In this document: in pieces, positions 57,402 to 64,000 of the stretch
Numbering within the stretch: the first letter of the stretch is position 1
Layout of the letters: each line of letters begins with the position of its first letter
DNA from: Pseudarthrobacter sp. GA104
GTDB lineage: Bacteria > Actinomycetota > Actinomycetes > Actinomycetales > Micrococcaceae
Assembly: GCF_009741265.1 (NCBI RefSeq)
Contig: NZ_WOWL01000001.1
Coordinates: forward strand, 2,976,001-3,040,000
Length of the DNA: 64,000 nucleotides
Reading direction: 5' to 3'
Program-made: the position numbers and the translations under genes
The notes under the pieces: generated by a model
What the model was told of the DNA's origin: nothing
Seen by the model: only the letters and a program-made list of their open reading frames with translations
Databases searched by the model: none

Positions 57402-58139
57402 GTGGTGTCACAACGCAATGCGAGGGAGGAGCTGGTGGCTTCGCTGGATTCAACTCCCCAGGCTGTCCCGGACCTGCCGGGAGCCACGGGCACGGCGGGT
57501 AAACAGATTCCGCCCGCTGCGGTGGCACGGCTGACCCTCTACCTGCGCGCCCTCAACACCCTGCTCTCCGAGGGGGTGGAGCGGGTCTCCTCAGAATCCC
57601 TCGCCGAGGCCTCGGGCGTCAGCTCCGCAACCCTGCGCAAAGACCTCTCCCACGTTGGTTCGTATGGAACCCGCGGTGTGGGCTACGAGGTGCAGTACTT
57701 GAGCCGGCACATCGCGGCCGCCCTGGGACTTACGCACGACTGGAAAGTGGCGATCGTGGGGGCCGGCAACCTGGGCAAGGCCCTGGCCCGGTACGGCGGC
57801 TTTGAATCCCGCGGCTTCGACGTAGTTGCCATTTTTGACGCGGACCAGATGGTGGTGGGCAACGAAGTGGGCTGGCTGCGGGTCAGCGACGTGGCCGACC
57901 TGGAAGCGGTGTTGCACCGGACCGGGGCCAACATGGTGGTGCTGGCACTGCCGGCCGCCGTGGCCCAGGATGTTTGCGACCGCGTGGTGGCGGCCGGCGT
58001 CCGCAGCGTCCTGAGTTTCGCCCCCGTGATGCTCCAGGTGCCGGAGGGGGTCAACCTCCGCAAGGTGGACATGGCAACGGAGCTGCAGATCCTTGCCTAC
58101 CACGCACAGCGGGCGCAGGCCCCGGGCCAGACCGCCTAG
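57402..58139 (+). CDS. rex: redox-sensing transcriptional repressor Rex
   Basis: A 245-residue Rex repressor that senses the NADH/NAD+ ratio. The winged helix (VARLTLYLRALNTLL, SSESLAEASGVSSATLRKDLSHVGSYGTRGVGY) is followed by a Rossmann domain with VAIVGAGNLGKALARYGGF and IFDAD, and a C-terminal swapped helix. The GTG start is preceded by CTCTAGAGT rather than a ribosome site. In many actinobacteria rex precedes heme genes; here it is followed by other genes. Confidence 0.94.
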   Translation: MVSQRNAREELVASLDSTPQAVPDLPGATGTAGKQIPPAAVARLTLYLRALNTLLSEGVERVSSESLAEASGVSSATLRKDLSHVGSYGTRGVGYEVQYLSRHIAAALGLTHDWKVAIVGAGNLGKALARYGGFESRGFDVVAIFDADQMVVGNEVGWLRVSDVADLEAVLHRTGANMVVLALPAAVAQDVCDRVVAAGVRSVLSFAPVMLQVPEGVNLRKVDMATELQILAYHAQRAQAPGQTA

Positions 58140-58201
58140 GTTCCTTCGCGGTTCCGGCTGCTTTTTCGGGACCCACGCCCGCAGGGTGGTTGGTGCCTGG
58201 A

Positions 58202-59002
58202 CTACCGGCCGTACGGGTTGCCCATGTTGCCGCCGTACGGATTGGCGAACGGCTGCTGCCGCCGGAAATACGGAGCGGCACCAGGCAGGTAGAGCAGCAC
58301 AATGGCCGCGATCCCCAACAACGTGCCGATGGTCGCGAAACTGGGAGGGCCGAAGAGGCCCAGGACGGAAAGTGCCGCGAAGACGGTGCCCAGGATGCGT
58401 GCCCAGTTCTTGCCCTTGCGGACAAAGAATGCCACCAACAAGTACAGGGCCAGACCGATGATGGTGAAAACCACCAGGGTGCCGGCGATGACACCCTTCA
58501 TATCCTCGTACGTGACTCCGGCGCCGGTGCCCTGGACCTGGCTGTCGAAGACATCGCGGAACCGGGGATCATCCAGCGTGGTGAGGCCGGCAAGCGCGGA
58601 GGCAACGAAGATGGCGGCAGAGGCGATCAGCAACCAGAACGAAATGTTGACCAGCTGGGGAACGCCCGTGCTTCCGGACGGCTGCGGCTGCTCCGACGGG
58701 TACTGCGCGTAGGGTGACTGCCCGTACGGCTGCTGCCCGTAGCCCGGAGCCGCCGGCGGGTTCTGGCCGTACTGCGGCGCGTTTTGCCCGTACTGGGGCG
58801 CGTTTTGCCCGTACTGGGGCGCGCCGGACTGCTGGCCGTACTGCGGGGCGCCGGACTGCTGCCCGTACTGGGGTGCGTTCTGGCCGTACTGCGGGGCGCC
58901 GGACTGGGGTGCGTTCTGGCCGTAGCGGGGACCCTGCGTGCCAGGCTCGGAGCCGGACTCGGGATCGTTTGGAACGGGAGGCGGGACAGGGGGAGTACTC
59001 AT
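58202..59002 (-). CDS. membrane protein with Tyr/Gly/Gln-rich repeat tail
   Basis: A 266-residue protein. Residues ~20-110 are a low-complexity cytosolic region built of APQYGQN/SGAPQYGQQ-type repeats; four hydrophobic segments follow (near 120-140, 168-190, 203-215, 220-240) in a DUF4064-like arrangement. The C terminus again holds a short NPYGG/NPYGR repeat. AAAGGAAC precedes the ATG. Similar proline-glutamine-tyrosine tails are common in actinobacterial membrane proteins and may drive self-association. Function unknown. Confidence 0.75.
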   Translation of the reverse strand: MSTPPVPPPVPNDPESGSEPGTQGPRYGQNAPQSGAPQYGQNAPQYGQQSGAPQYGQQSGAPQYGQNAPQYGQNAPQYGQNPPAAPGYGQQPYGQSPYAQYPSEQPQPSGSTGVPQLVNISFWLLIASAAIFVASALAGLTTLDDPRFRDVFDSQVQGTGAGVTYEDMKGVIAGTLVVFTIIGLALYLLVAFFVRKGKNWARILGTVFAALSVLGLFGPPSFATIGTLLGIAAIVLLYLPGAAPYFRRQQPFANPYGGNMGNPYGR

Positions 59003-59111
59003 GGGCGTTCCTTTTGCATGTCGGGTTCCAGGTAGGCTGCCGGGAATGGTCCTGTGCCCTACCCCCAGCATGGCTTAAGTCCACCGTACTCCGGGGCGGG
59101 CGGCTTGTGGG

Positions 59112-59579
59112 TCATTCGGAAGAGGTATTCCCGCGCCGTCCTGCTGCGGCAAAGAAGGCCTGCGAACGGGGCAGCCAGAGAAGGACGGTGGCGGCCAGGC
59201 TGATGAGGAAGGCAGCCCAGTTGCCAGCCTGGCCCACCCCCATGGCCCCGTTGGCGACGGCCAGGACCAGGGTGATGCCGGTGAGTGCCGTCAGGCCCAG
59301 CCGTGCCCGGTGCTTCCCCTCTTTCATGGCGAGGGCGAACACGATCTGGGCCGCCCCCACGCTGGCCGCCAGCAGCATGAGCAGCAGCACCTGGGTTGCG
59401 GCTCCCGGCGCAGCAGCGAAGAGCACCAGGGAGGCCAGCATGCCGAGGAGTCCCCCCAGCAGGCCCAGGATGCCGCCCACGAACCAGATCCAGAACGAAA
59501 CCTTGAGTTCGGTGGGAAGGGCCGCCACCCCGAAGATCCGGGCGAAACCGGTCCGGGGCGCGCTGGGAGAGTTGCTCAT
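59112..59579 (-). CDS. small membrane protein, function unknown
   Basis: About 155 residues with four hydrophobic segments (near residues 28-50, 55-76, 90-115, 125-140). It is compact, lacks the repeat tail of its neighbour, but has a comparable four-helix layout. The ATG is chosen because GAGGG lies before it. No family recognised with certainty. Confidence 0.65.
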   Translation of the reverse strand: MSNSPSAPRTGFARIFGVAALPTELKVSFWIWFVGGILGLLGGLLGMLASLVLFAAAPGAATQVLLLMLLAASVGAAQIVFALAMKEGKHRARLGLTALTGITLVLAVANGAMGVGQAGNWAAFLISLAATVLLWLPRSQAFFAAAGRRGNTSSE

Positions 59580-59634
59580 GGCCCTCACTGTAAACCCCTC
59601 CGGCGAGGGGGAGTGGAGTCGGGAGTTAAAAGGA

Positions 59635-59677
59635 GGCACCCCGGCACCGGACTGCGGACGTCCAGTGCCGGGGTGCC
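59635..59677 (-). terminator. terminator after the YceI gene
   Basis: GGCACCCCGGCAC (59635-59647) pairs with 59665-59677; the stem continues with one mismatch and four further pairs. On the minus strand it is followed by TCCTTTTAA, so it ends the YceI transcript. Confidence 0.8.
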
Positions 59678-59691
59678 GGCGGGAACGGCGA

Positions 59692-60240
59692 TTACGCTGC
59701 GGGAGCGATGAAAGCCAGTTCCAGGTTGATGGCCACCTTGTCGCTCACCAGGACGCCGCCGGTCTCCAGGACAGCGTTCCAGGTCAGGCCGAAGTCCTTG
59801 CGGCTGATGGTGGTCTCAGCGGAAACGCCGGCGCGGGTGTTGCCGAACGGGTCCACGGCCACGCCGTTGAACTCGGTGTCCAGCGTGACGGGGCGGGTGA
59901 CGCCCTTGATGGTCAGGTCCCCGGTCAGCTCGTAGCTGTTGCCCTTGGCCACCAGGCCGTTGGAGACGAAGGAGATCTCGGGGAACTTCTCCACGTCGAA
60001 GAAGTCCTCGCCCTTGACGTGGCCGTCGCGGTTGGCATCGCCGGAATCGAAGCTGGCCGTGTTGATGGTGGCGTTGATCTTCGCGCCGGCCACATCCTCA
60101 GGGAGGTCCAGGGTTGCTGCGGCTTCCTTGAACTGGCCGCGGACCTTGCTGATGCCCGCGTGGCGGACGGTGAAGCCGATCTCGCTGTGGGAGTTGTCCA
60201 GGGTCCAGGTGCCGGTGGTGACGTCTGCGGGAAGTGCCAT
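59692..60240 (-). CDS. YceI-family lipocalin-like protein
   Basis: A 182-residue YceI-family protein, a beta-barrel that binds long isoprenoid-like lipids. It begins TGTWTLDNSHSEIGFTVRHAGISKVRGQF, the family signature, and ends with ISRKDFGLTWN. No signal peptide is seen, unlike E. coli YceI, so it is probably cytosolic. GGAGCAAAATC precedes the ATG. Its promoter region holds several palindromes, suggesting MarR-like control. Confidence 0.92.
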   Translation of the reverse strand: MALPADVTTGTWTLDNSHSEIGFTVRHAGISKVRGQFKEAAATLDLPEDVAGAKINATINTASFDSGDANRDGHVKGEDFFDVEKFPEISFVSNGLVAKGNSYELTGDLTIKGVTRPVTLDTEFNGVAVDPFGNTRAGVSAETTISRKDFGLTWNAVLETGGVLVSDKVAINLELAFIAPAA

Positions 60241-60278
60241 GATTTTGCTCCTTGTGTGTGCTGTGAGGGTTCTGCTAT

Positions 60279-60305
60279 TGAAGCTTCATCTGTTGAAGTA
60301 TCAAC
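60279..60305. promoter_or_regulatory. paired palindromes in the YceI promoter region
   Basis: TGAAGCTTCA (60279-60288) and GTTGAAGTATCAAC (60292-60305) are two adjacent palindromes of the form used by MarR-family repressors, 40-65 bases upstream of the YceI start. Confidence 0.55.
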
Positions 60306-60324
60306 TAACTGCTGCATCCAGTAT

Positions 60325-60344
60325 AAACATGCATTTGCATGTTT
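60325..60344. promoter_or_regulatory. perfect 20-bp palindrome
   Basis: AAACATGCATTTGCATGTTT has 9-base perfect arms around TT. It lies midway between the divergent YceI and phosphatase genes in an unusually A/T-rich stretch. Confidence 0.6.
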
Positions 60345-60381
60345 CATTCCCATCTTCGGAACATTTCTTCAAAAACTTCAG

Positions 60382-60398
60382 TTCTACTCTGTGTAGAA
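60382..60398. promoter_or_regulatory. inverted repeat before the phosphatase gene
   Basis: TTCTAC and GTAGAA (6-base arms, 5-base spacer) lie about 40 bases before the histidine phosphatase start. Confidence 0.4.
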
Positions 60399-60437
60399 GA
60401 TTTCGGATCGCACGCCATCTTTGAGAAACTGGTAAAC

Positions 60438-61118
60438 ATGCCCCAAGCCACTGTCCATTTGCTCCGCCACGGCGAGGTCCACAACCCTGACGGCGTTCTG
60501 TACGGAAGGCTGCCCGAATTCCACCTCTCCGAGCTGGGGCAGGAGATGGCGCGCATGCTCGCCGAGCACTTCCGCCGCCGCGCCGCAGCCGGCGCCCGCA
60601 TCACCTACCTGGCAGCGTCGCCGCTGGACCGTGCGCAGGAGACTGCACGGCCGACGTCGGACGCCCTGCACCTGGAAATCCACACGGACGAGCGGATCAT
60701 CGAGGCGGAGAACTACTTCGAGGGCATGAAGGTCACCAAGGCGGAGCTTCGCCGGCCCAAGCACTGGCCCAGGCTGGTCAACCCGCTGCGGCCTTCGTGG
60801 GGCGAGCCCTACAGGAACCAGGCCTCCCGGGTGATGGAAGCGGTGCAGGATGCACGGCTGCGCGCCATCGAACTGGCAGCCGGGGACTTCGGAACGGACG
60901 GGCCTGAAGCGATCATGGTCAGCCACCAGCTCCCCATCTGGGCCACCAGGCTGAGCGCCGAGGGCAGGCCCCTGTGGCACGACCCCCGGAAGCGTGAATG
61001 CACGCTGACATCCATCACGTCGCTTGTGTTCGACGACGGCGGCGCGCTCCTGCGCGTGCAGTACAGCGAACCGGCGGCTTCCCTACTTCCGGGTGCGGCA
61101 AGCACCCCTGGAGCCTAG
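60438..61118 (+). CDS. histidine phosphatase (phosphoglycerate mutase-like) protein
   Basis: A 226-residue member of the histidine phosphatase superfamily: TVHLLRHGEVHNP gives the phospho-accepting His in the RHGE motif, SPLDRAQETA the second arginine region and MVSHQLPIWA the second His. It corresponds to mycobacterial Rv0525, which also heads the cytochrome c biogenesis genes; a role there is unproved. The ATG lacks a clear ribosome site. The next gene starts 2 bases after the stop. Confidence 0.88.
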   Translation: MPQATVHLLRHGEVHNPDGVLYGRLPEFHLSELGQEMARMLAEHFRRRAAAGARITYLAASPLDRAQETARPTSDALHLEIHTDERIIEAENYFEGMKVTKAELRRPKHWPRLVNPLRPSWGEPYRNQASRVMEAVQDARLRAIELAAGDFGTDGPEAIMVSHQLPIWATRLSAEGRPLWHDPRKRECTLTSITSLVFDDGGALLRVQYSEPAASLLPGAASTPGA

Positions 61119-61120
61119 TA

Positions 61121-61759
61121 GTGACCGACGGTAATGAAAGGAACGGGCTGCCCCCTGCGCCCGTCACCTCCCGCCGCAGCCTGCTTGCTGCCGGCGGCCT
61201 CGCCCTGACCGCCCTGGCCCTGGGGCTGACCGGCTGTGCGCAGGAGGACGCCCTGGCGCAGCAGGCCAAAGCGGGGGACAACAAGAACTATGTGGCCGGG
61301 GACGGGTCCGTCACGGAGTTCGCCGCCGGAGACCGCAAGTCCGCCATCCAGGTCAACGGCACCCTGTTCAACGGCACCGCGGTTGCGCCCGCCGACTTCC
61401 AGGGCAAAGTGACAGTCCTGAACTTCTGGTTCGCGGCCTGCGCCCCCTGCCGGGTGGAAGCCCCCATCCTGGAAGAGCTCCACCAGGAATTCAAGGACCA
61501 GGGCGTGCAGTTCTACGGCGTCAACCTCCGGGACGAGAAAGCCACGGCAGAGGCGTTCGAGAAAAACTTCAACCTGACCTACCCGAGCTTCGACGACAAG
61601 GACGGCGGCGTCCTCCTGGCCGTCTCCGGGCTGGTTCCGCCCGGCGCGGTTCCCACCACCCTGGTGCTGGACAAGCAGGGCCGCGTGGCCTCCCGTGTCC
61701 TGGGCGAAGTCCAAAAGGGCACCCTGAAGGCCCTCATCGCTGCCGCCGTGGCAGAGTAG
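61121..61759 (+). CDS. TlpA/ResA-like thioredoxin lipoprotein
   Basis: A 212-residue exported thiol-disulfide reductase. After SRRSLLAAGG and a hydrophobic stretch comes the lipobox LTGC; the thioredoxin fold has the active site WFAACAPCRVEAP (CxxC) and the cis-Pro loop GAVPTTLVLD. It would keep apocytochrome c cysteines reduced outside the membrane, taking electrons from CcdA encoded next. The start is GTG 61121. Confidence 0.9.
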   Translation: MTDGNERNGLPPAPVTSRRSLLAAGGLALTALALGLTGCAQEDALAQQAKAGDNKNYVAGDGSVTEFAAGDRKSAIQVNGTLFNGTAVAPADFQGKVTVLNFWFAACAPCRVEAPILEELHQEFKDQGVQFYGVNLRDEKATAEAFEKNFNLTYPSFDDKDGGVLLAVSGLVPPGAVPTTLVLDKQGRVASRVLGEVQKGTLKALIAAAVAE

Positions 61760-61773
61760 CGGCGGCCCGGACC

Positions 61774-62529
61774 GTGAACAGCCCCTTCGCCGAAGCCATC
61801 CTGAACGGCTCGCTCCTCCTTGCCATTCCCGTGGCACTGCTGGCCGGACTGGTTTCCTTCCTCTCGCCCTGCGTCCTGCCCTTGGTTCCCGGGTACCTGG
61901 GTTACGTCACCGGGCTGAGCGGCGTGGACCTGGAAAAGCAGAAGCGCGGCCGGATGCTGCTGGGCATTGGACTGTTCGTGCTCGGCTTCTCCGTGATCTT
62001 CGTCCTGCTGGGCGGTGCCTTCGGCCAGCTGGGAACCCTCATCACTGGCACGCAGAATGCCTGGATCACCCAACTCCTGGGCATCCTGGTGATCGTCATG
62101 GGCGTGGTGTTCATGGGCGGCTTCAGCTGGCTGCAGCGCGACGCCAAGATCCACGCCAAGCCGCCGGCCGGGCTCTGGGGCGCGCCGCTGCTGGGCCTGA
62201 CCTTCGGGCTGGGCTGGGCGCCGTGCATCGGCCCCACCTACTCCGCCGTCCAGCTGCTGAGCCTCTCCGGCGGCTCCTCCGCCGCCAAGGGCGCCTTCCT
62301 GGCCTTTGTCTACAGCCTGGGCCTGGGCATTCCCTTCCTGCTGATCGCTTTGGCACTCCGCCGCGGCATGGGTGTGATGGCGTTCTTCCGCAAGCACCGC
62401 CTGGCCATCCAGCGCACCGGCGGGGGCATCCTGGTGGTGCTGGGCCTGCTGATGGCCAGCGGCGTCTGGGGCGCCTGGGTGACCGAACTCCAGTACTGGT
62501 TCCAAACCGATGTGAAGTTGCCGATCTGA
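61774..62529 (+). CDS. ccdA: CcdA cytochrome c biogenesis transmembrane protein
   Basis: A 251-residue membrane electron carrier with six probable helices. The two redox cysteines are in VSFLSPCVLPLVPGYLGYV and GLGWAPCIGPTYSAV. It passes reducing power from the cytosol to the TlpA-like protein upstream. It starts with GTG; its TGA overlaps the ATG of resB. Confidence 0.93.
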   Translation: MNSPFAEAILNGSLLLAIPVALLAGLVSFLSPCVLPLVPGYLGYVTGLSGVDLEKQKRGRMLLGIGLFVLGFSVIFVLLGGAFGQLGTLITGTQNAWITQLLGILVIVMGVVFMGGFSWLQRDAKIHAKPPAGLWGAPLLGLTFGLGWAPCIGPTYSAVQLLSLSGGSSAAKGAFLAFVYSLGLGIPFLLIALALRRGMGVMAFFRKHRLAIQRTGGGILVVLGLLMASGVWGAWVTELQYWFQTDVKLPI

Positions 62530-64000
62530 TGAGCGAGCGCGTGAACGTAGACAAGAAATCTTCCGCCCCGGTCACTGGCGCCGGTGCGCCAGGTTCCAAG
62601 GCGGACGCCGCGCTGCCGGCCCTGGGCCCCAAAGAGATGCTGCGCTGGGCGTGGACCCAGCTGACCAGCATGCGCACGGCGCTTTTCCTGCTGCTGCTCC
62701 TGGCCGTCGCGGCCGTGCCGGGCTCGCTGTTCCCGCAGCGCCCGGCCAATCCCGCCGTCGTCACCCAGTACATCAAGGACAACCCGGACTACGGAAAGCT
62801 GCTGGACACCCTGCAGCTGTACGATGTCTACTCTTCGGCCTGGTTCTCGGCCATCTACCTGCTGCTGTTCATCTCGCTGATCGGCTGCGTGGTGCCCCGC
62901 GCCATTGCCCACTACAGGGCCATGCGGTCCCAGCCGCCGCGGACCCCCAAACGCCTGTCCCGCCTTCCCGAGTACGGCACCCTGGTCATACCGGCCGACG
63001 CCGGGATTCCGGCGCCCGCGGCCATCCACAGTGCCGCCGTGCTGCTGAGGAAGCGCGGCTACCGCGTTGAAGTGAGGGACGACGACGGCGCGCGGCCGTC
63101 TTTGGGCGCCGAGCGCGGCTTCCTGAAGGAAGTGGGAAACCTTGTCTTCCACACTTCCCTCATTGGCGTGCTGGTGTCCGTGGCCGCCGGCGGCCTGTTC
63201 GGCTACAGCGGCCAGCGCATCCTGGTGGAGGGCGACACCTTCGTGAACACCCTGGTGGGCTATGACCAGTTCAACCCCGGCACCAACTTCCAGTCCAGCC
63301 AGCTGCAGCCCTACTCCATCCAGCTGGACAAGTTCGACATCACCTTCGACCGCGAATCCCGGGGCAAGTTCGGCCAGCCCATCGATTTCTCCGCCGCCGT
63401 CACCACCAAGGAAAACCCGGACGCACCCGCGCGCCAGGAAACCCTGAAGGTCAACGATCCCATCACCCTCGGCGGCACCAGCATCTACCTGACCGGCAAC
63501 GGCTACGCTCCCGTGGTGACCATCCGGGACGGCGCCGGCAACGTGGCCATGCAGGGACCCGTGGTGGCCAAGCTGCAGGGGGACAACTACTACTCCTCCG
63601 TGGTGATCAAGGTTCCCGACGCCAAGCCAGACCAGCTGGGGTTCGCGGGCTTCTTCCTGCCCACCGCCTTCGTCTCCAACGAGGGGGTCTCCTTCAGCGG
63701 GGACCCGGAACTGTTCAACCCGCAGCTGACGCTCAACTCCTACTACGGGGATCTCGGCCTGGATGACGGGGCTCCGCAGAACGTCTTCGAACTGGACGTC
63801 AAGGACCTCACACCGCTGAACGCACGGAACCTGGACGCCGGCGGCATTACCCTGGCCCCCGGGACCAGCTACACGCTGCCGGACGGTAAAGGCACCATCA
63901 GCTTCGACGGCGTCAAGCGCTACATCGGCGTGGACATCCACCACAATCCCGGGCAGGCCTACGCCCTGGTGTTTGCGCTCCTGGCCGTGGCCGGACTGAT
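62529..64000 (+). CDS. resB: ResB cytochrome c biogenesis protein, cut by window end
   Basis: Open from ATG 62529 (overlapping the ccdA stop as TGATG) to the end of the window, at least 490 residues, with no stop seen. After a ~40-residue soluble start come helices near residues 52-70, 97-116 and 203-224 and a long extracytoplasmic domain (FVNTLVGYDQFNPG, GGTSIYLTGNGYAPV), then the beginning of another helix (YALVFALLAVAGL). ResB works with CcsA in attaching heme to cytochrome c; a ccsA gene would be expected just beyond. Confidence 0.92.
   Translation, partial: MSERVNVDKKSSAPVTGAGAPGSKADAALPALGPKEMLRWAWTQLTSMRTALFLLLLLAVAAVPGSLFPQRPANPAVVTQYIKDNPDYGKLLDTLQLYDVYSSAWFSAIYLLLFISLIGCVVPRAIAHYRAMRSQPPRTPKRLSRLPEYGTLVIPADAGIPAPAAIHSAAVLLRKRGYRVEVRDDDGARPSLGAERGFLKEVGNLVFHTSLIGVLVSVAAGGLFGYSGQRILVEGDTFVNTLVGYDQFNPGTNFQSSQLQPYSIQLDKFDITFDRESRGKFGQPIDFSAAVTTKENPDAPARQETLKVNDPITLGGTSIYLTGNGYAPVVTIRDGAGNVAMQGPVVAKLQGDNYYSSVVIKVPDAKPDQLGFAGFFLPTAFVSNEGVSFSGDPELFNPQLTLNSYYGDLGLDDGAPQNVFELDVKDLTPLNARNLDAGGITLAPGTSYTLPDGKGTISFDGVKRYIGVDIHHNPGQAYALVFALLAVAGL

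Noticed and set aside
57342..57413. Possible Rex self-operator (TTGTGATG and GTGTCACAA words before rex)
   Set aside because: The two halves do not form the TGTGAA-N6-TTCACA palindrome; spacing and bases differ, so it cannot be supported.
1..64000. CRISPR arrays, tRNA/rRNA genes, insertion sequences, prophage genes
   Set aside because: No regular spacer-repeat arrays, no T-loop-like GGTTCAAATCC context with cloverleaf arms, and no transposase, integrase or phage structural motifs were seen.

Overview
The window looks like a chromosome segment of a high-GC actinobacterium of the Arthrobacter/Pseudarthrobacter type (Micrococcaceae). This rests on strong G/C third-position bias, many GTG or apparently leaderless starts, a 32-residue bS22 ribosomal protein, the Rv0500A-bS22-HAD-glutaredoxin-Rex gene order and the phosphatase-TlpA-CcdA-ResB order also known from Mycobacterium. 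No tRNA, rRNA, CRISPR array, insertion sequence or prophage gene was recognised.

Layout. 0-2.2 kb: a two-gene K+ uptake pair (RCK subunit and TrkH-type channel, minus strand). 2.3-7 kb: AcuC-type deacetylase, small membrane protein, ArsR-type regulator, and an FMN-dependent L-lactate dehydrogenase divergent from a FadR/GntR regulator with two matching operators. 7-14.5 kb: a LacI regulator divergent from a five-gene operon that reads as oxidative hexuronate/aldarate catabolism (two oxidoreductases, enolase-superfamily dehydratase, KdgD, ketoglutarate-semialdehyde dehydrogenase), ended by a strong terminator. 14.5-23 kb: a minus-strand trio (M24-fold hydrolase, Gfo/Idh/MocA-DUF6807 fusion, acetylxylan-esterase-like hydrolase) divergent from a sugar ABC importer. 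23-25 kb: a DUF222-HNH protein. 25-32.5 kb: GH42 beta-galactosidase divergent from a second sugar ABC importer, a polytopic YesL-like protein and an MFS transporter. 32.5-43 kb: GH78 alpha-L-rhamnosidase and a second Gfo/Idh/MocA enzyme, divergent from YesL, an LplABC/YtcQ-YteP-YtcP-type importer, a rhamnogalacturonan acetylesterase and a YesU (DUF1961) protein. 43-46.7 kb: unrelated single genes. 46.7-54.1 kb: L-rhamnose catabolism (LacI-type repressor carrying a frameshift, then rhaM, rhaI, aldolase-dehydrogenase fusion, rhaB and a CE7 esterase). 54.1-64 kb: DAHP synthase behind a probable aromatic-amino-acid attenuator, then conserved housekeeping genes and the start of a cytochrome c biogenesis operon running off the end.

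How it fits together. Much of 7-54 kb can be read as one rhamnogalacturonan-I (pectin) utilisation region. Esterases deacetylate, beta-galactosidase trims side chains, ABC importers take up oligosaccharides, alpha-rhamnosidase releases rhamnose, the rha genes convert rhamnose to DHAP plus lactaldehyde, and the uronate operon sends galacturonate-derived aldarate to 2-oxoglutarate. Shared LacI-type operators (TGAATCGATTCA-like and GGAAAGCGTTTTCT-like) tie the blocks together. No ABC ATPase, rhamnogalacturonan lyase or GH105 hydrolase is present, so parts of the system must lie elsewhere.

The most interesting signals are the leader peptide MTNRWYAYF... before DAHP synthase, the single-base frameshift in the rhamnose repressor, the distributed operator set, the DUF6807 fusion cluster, and two perfect palindromes of about 30 bp inside one coding region.
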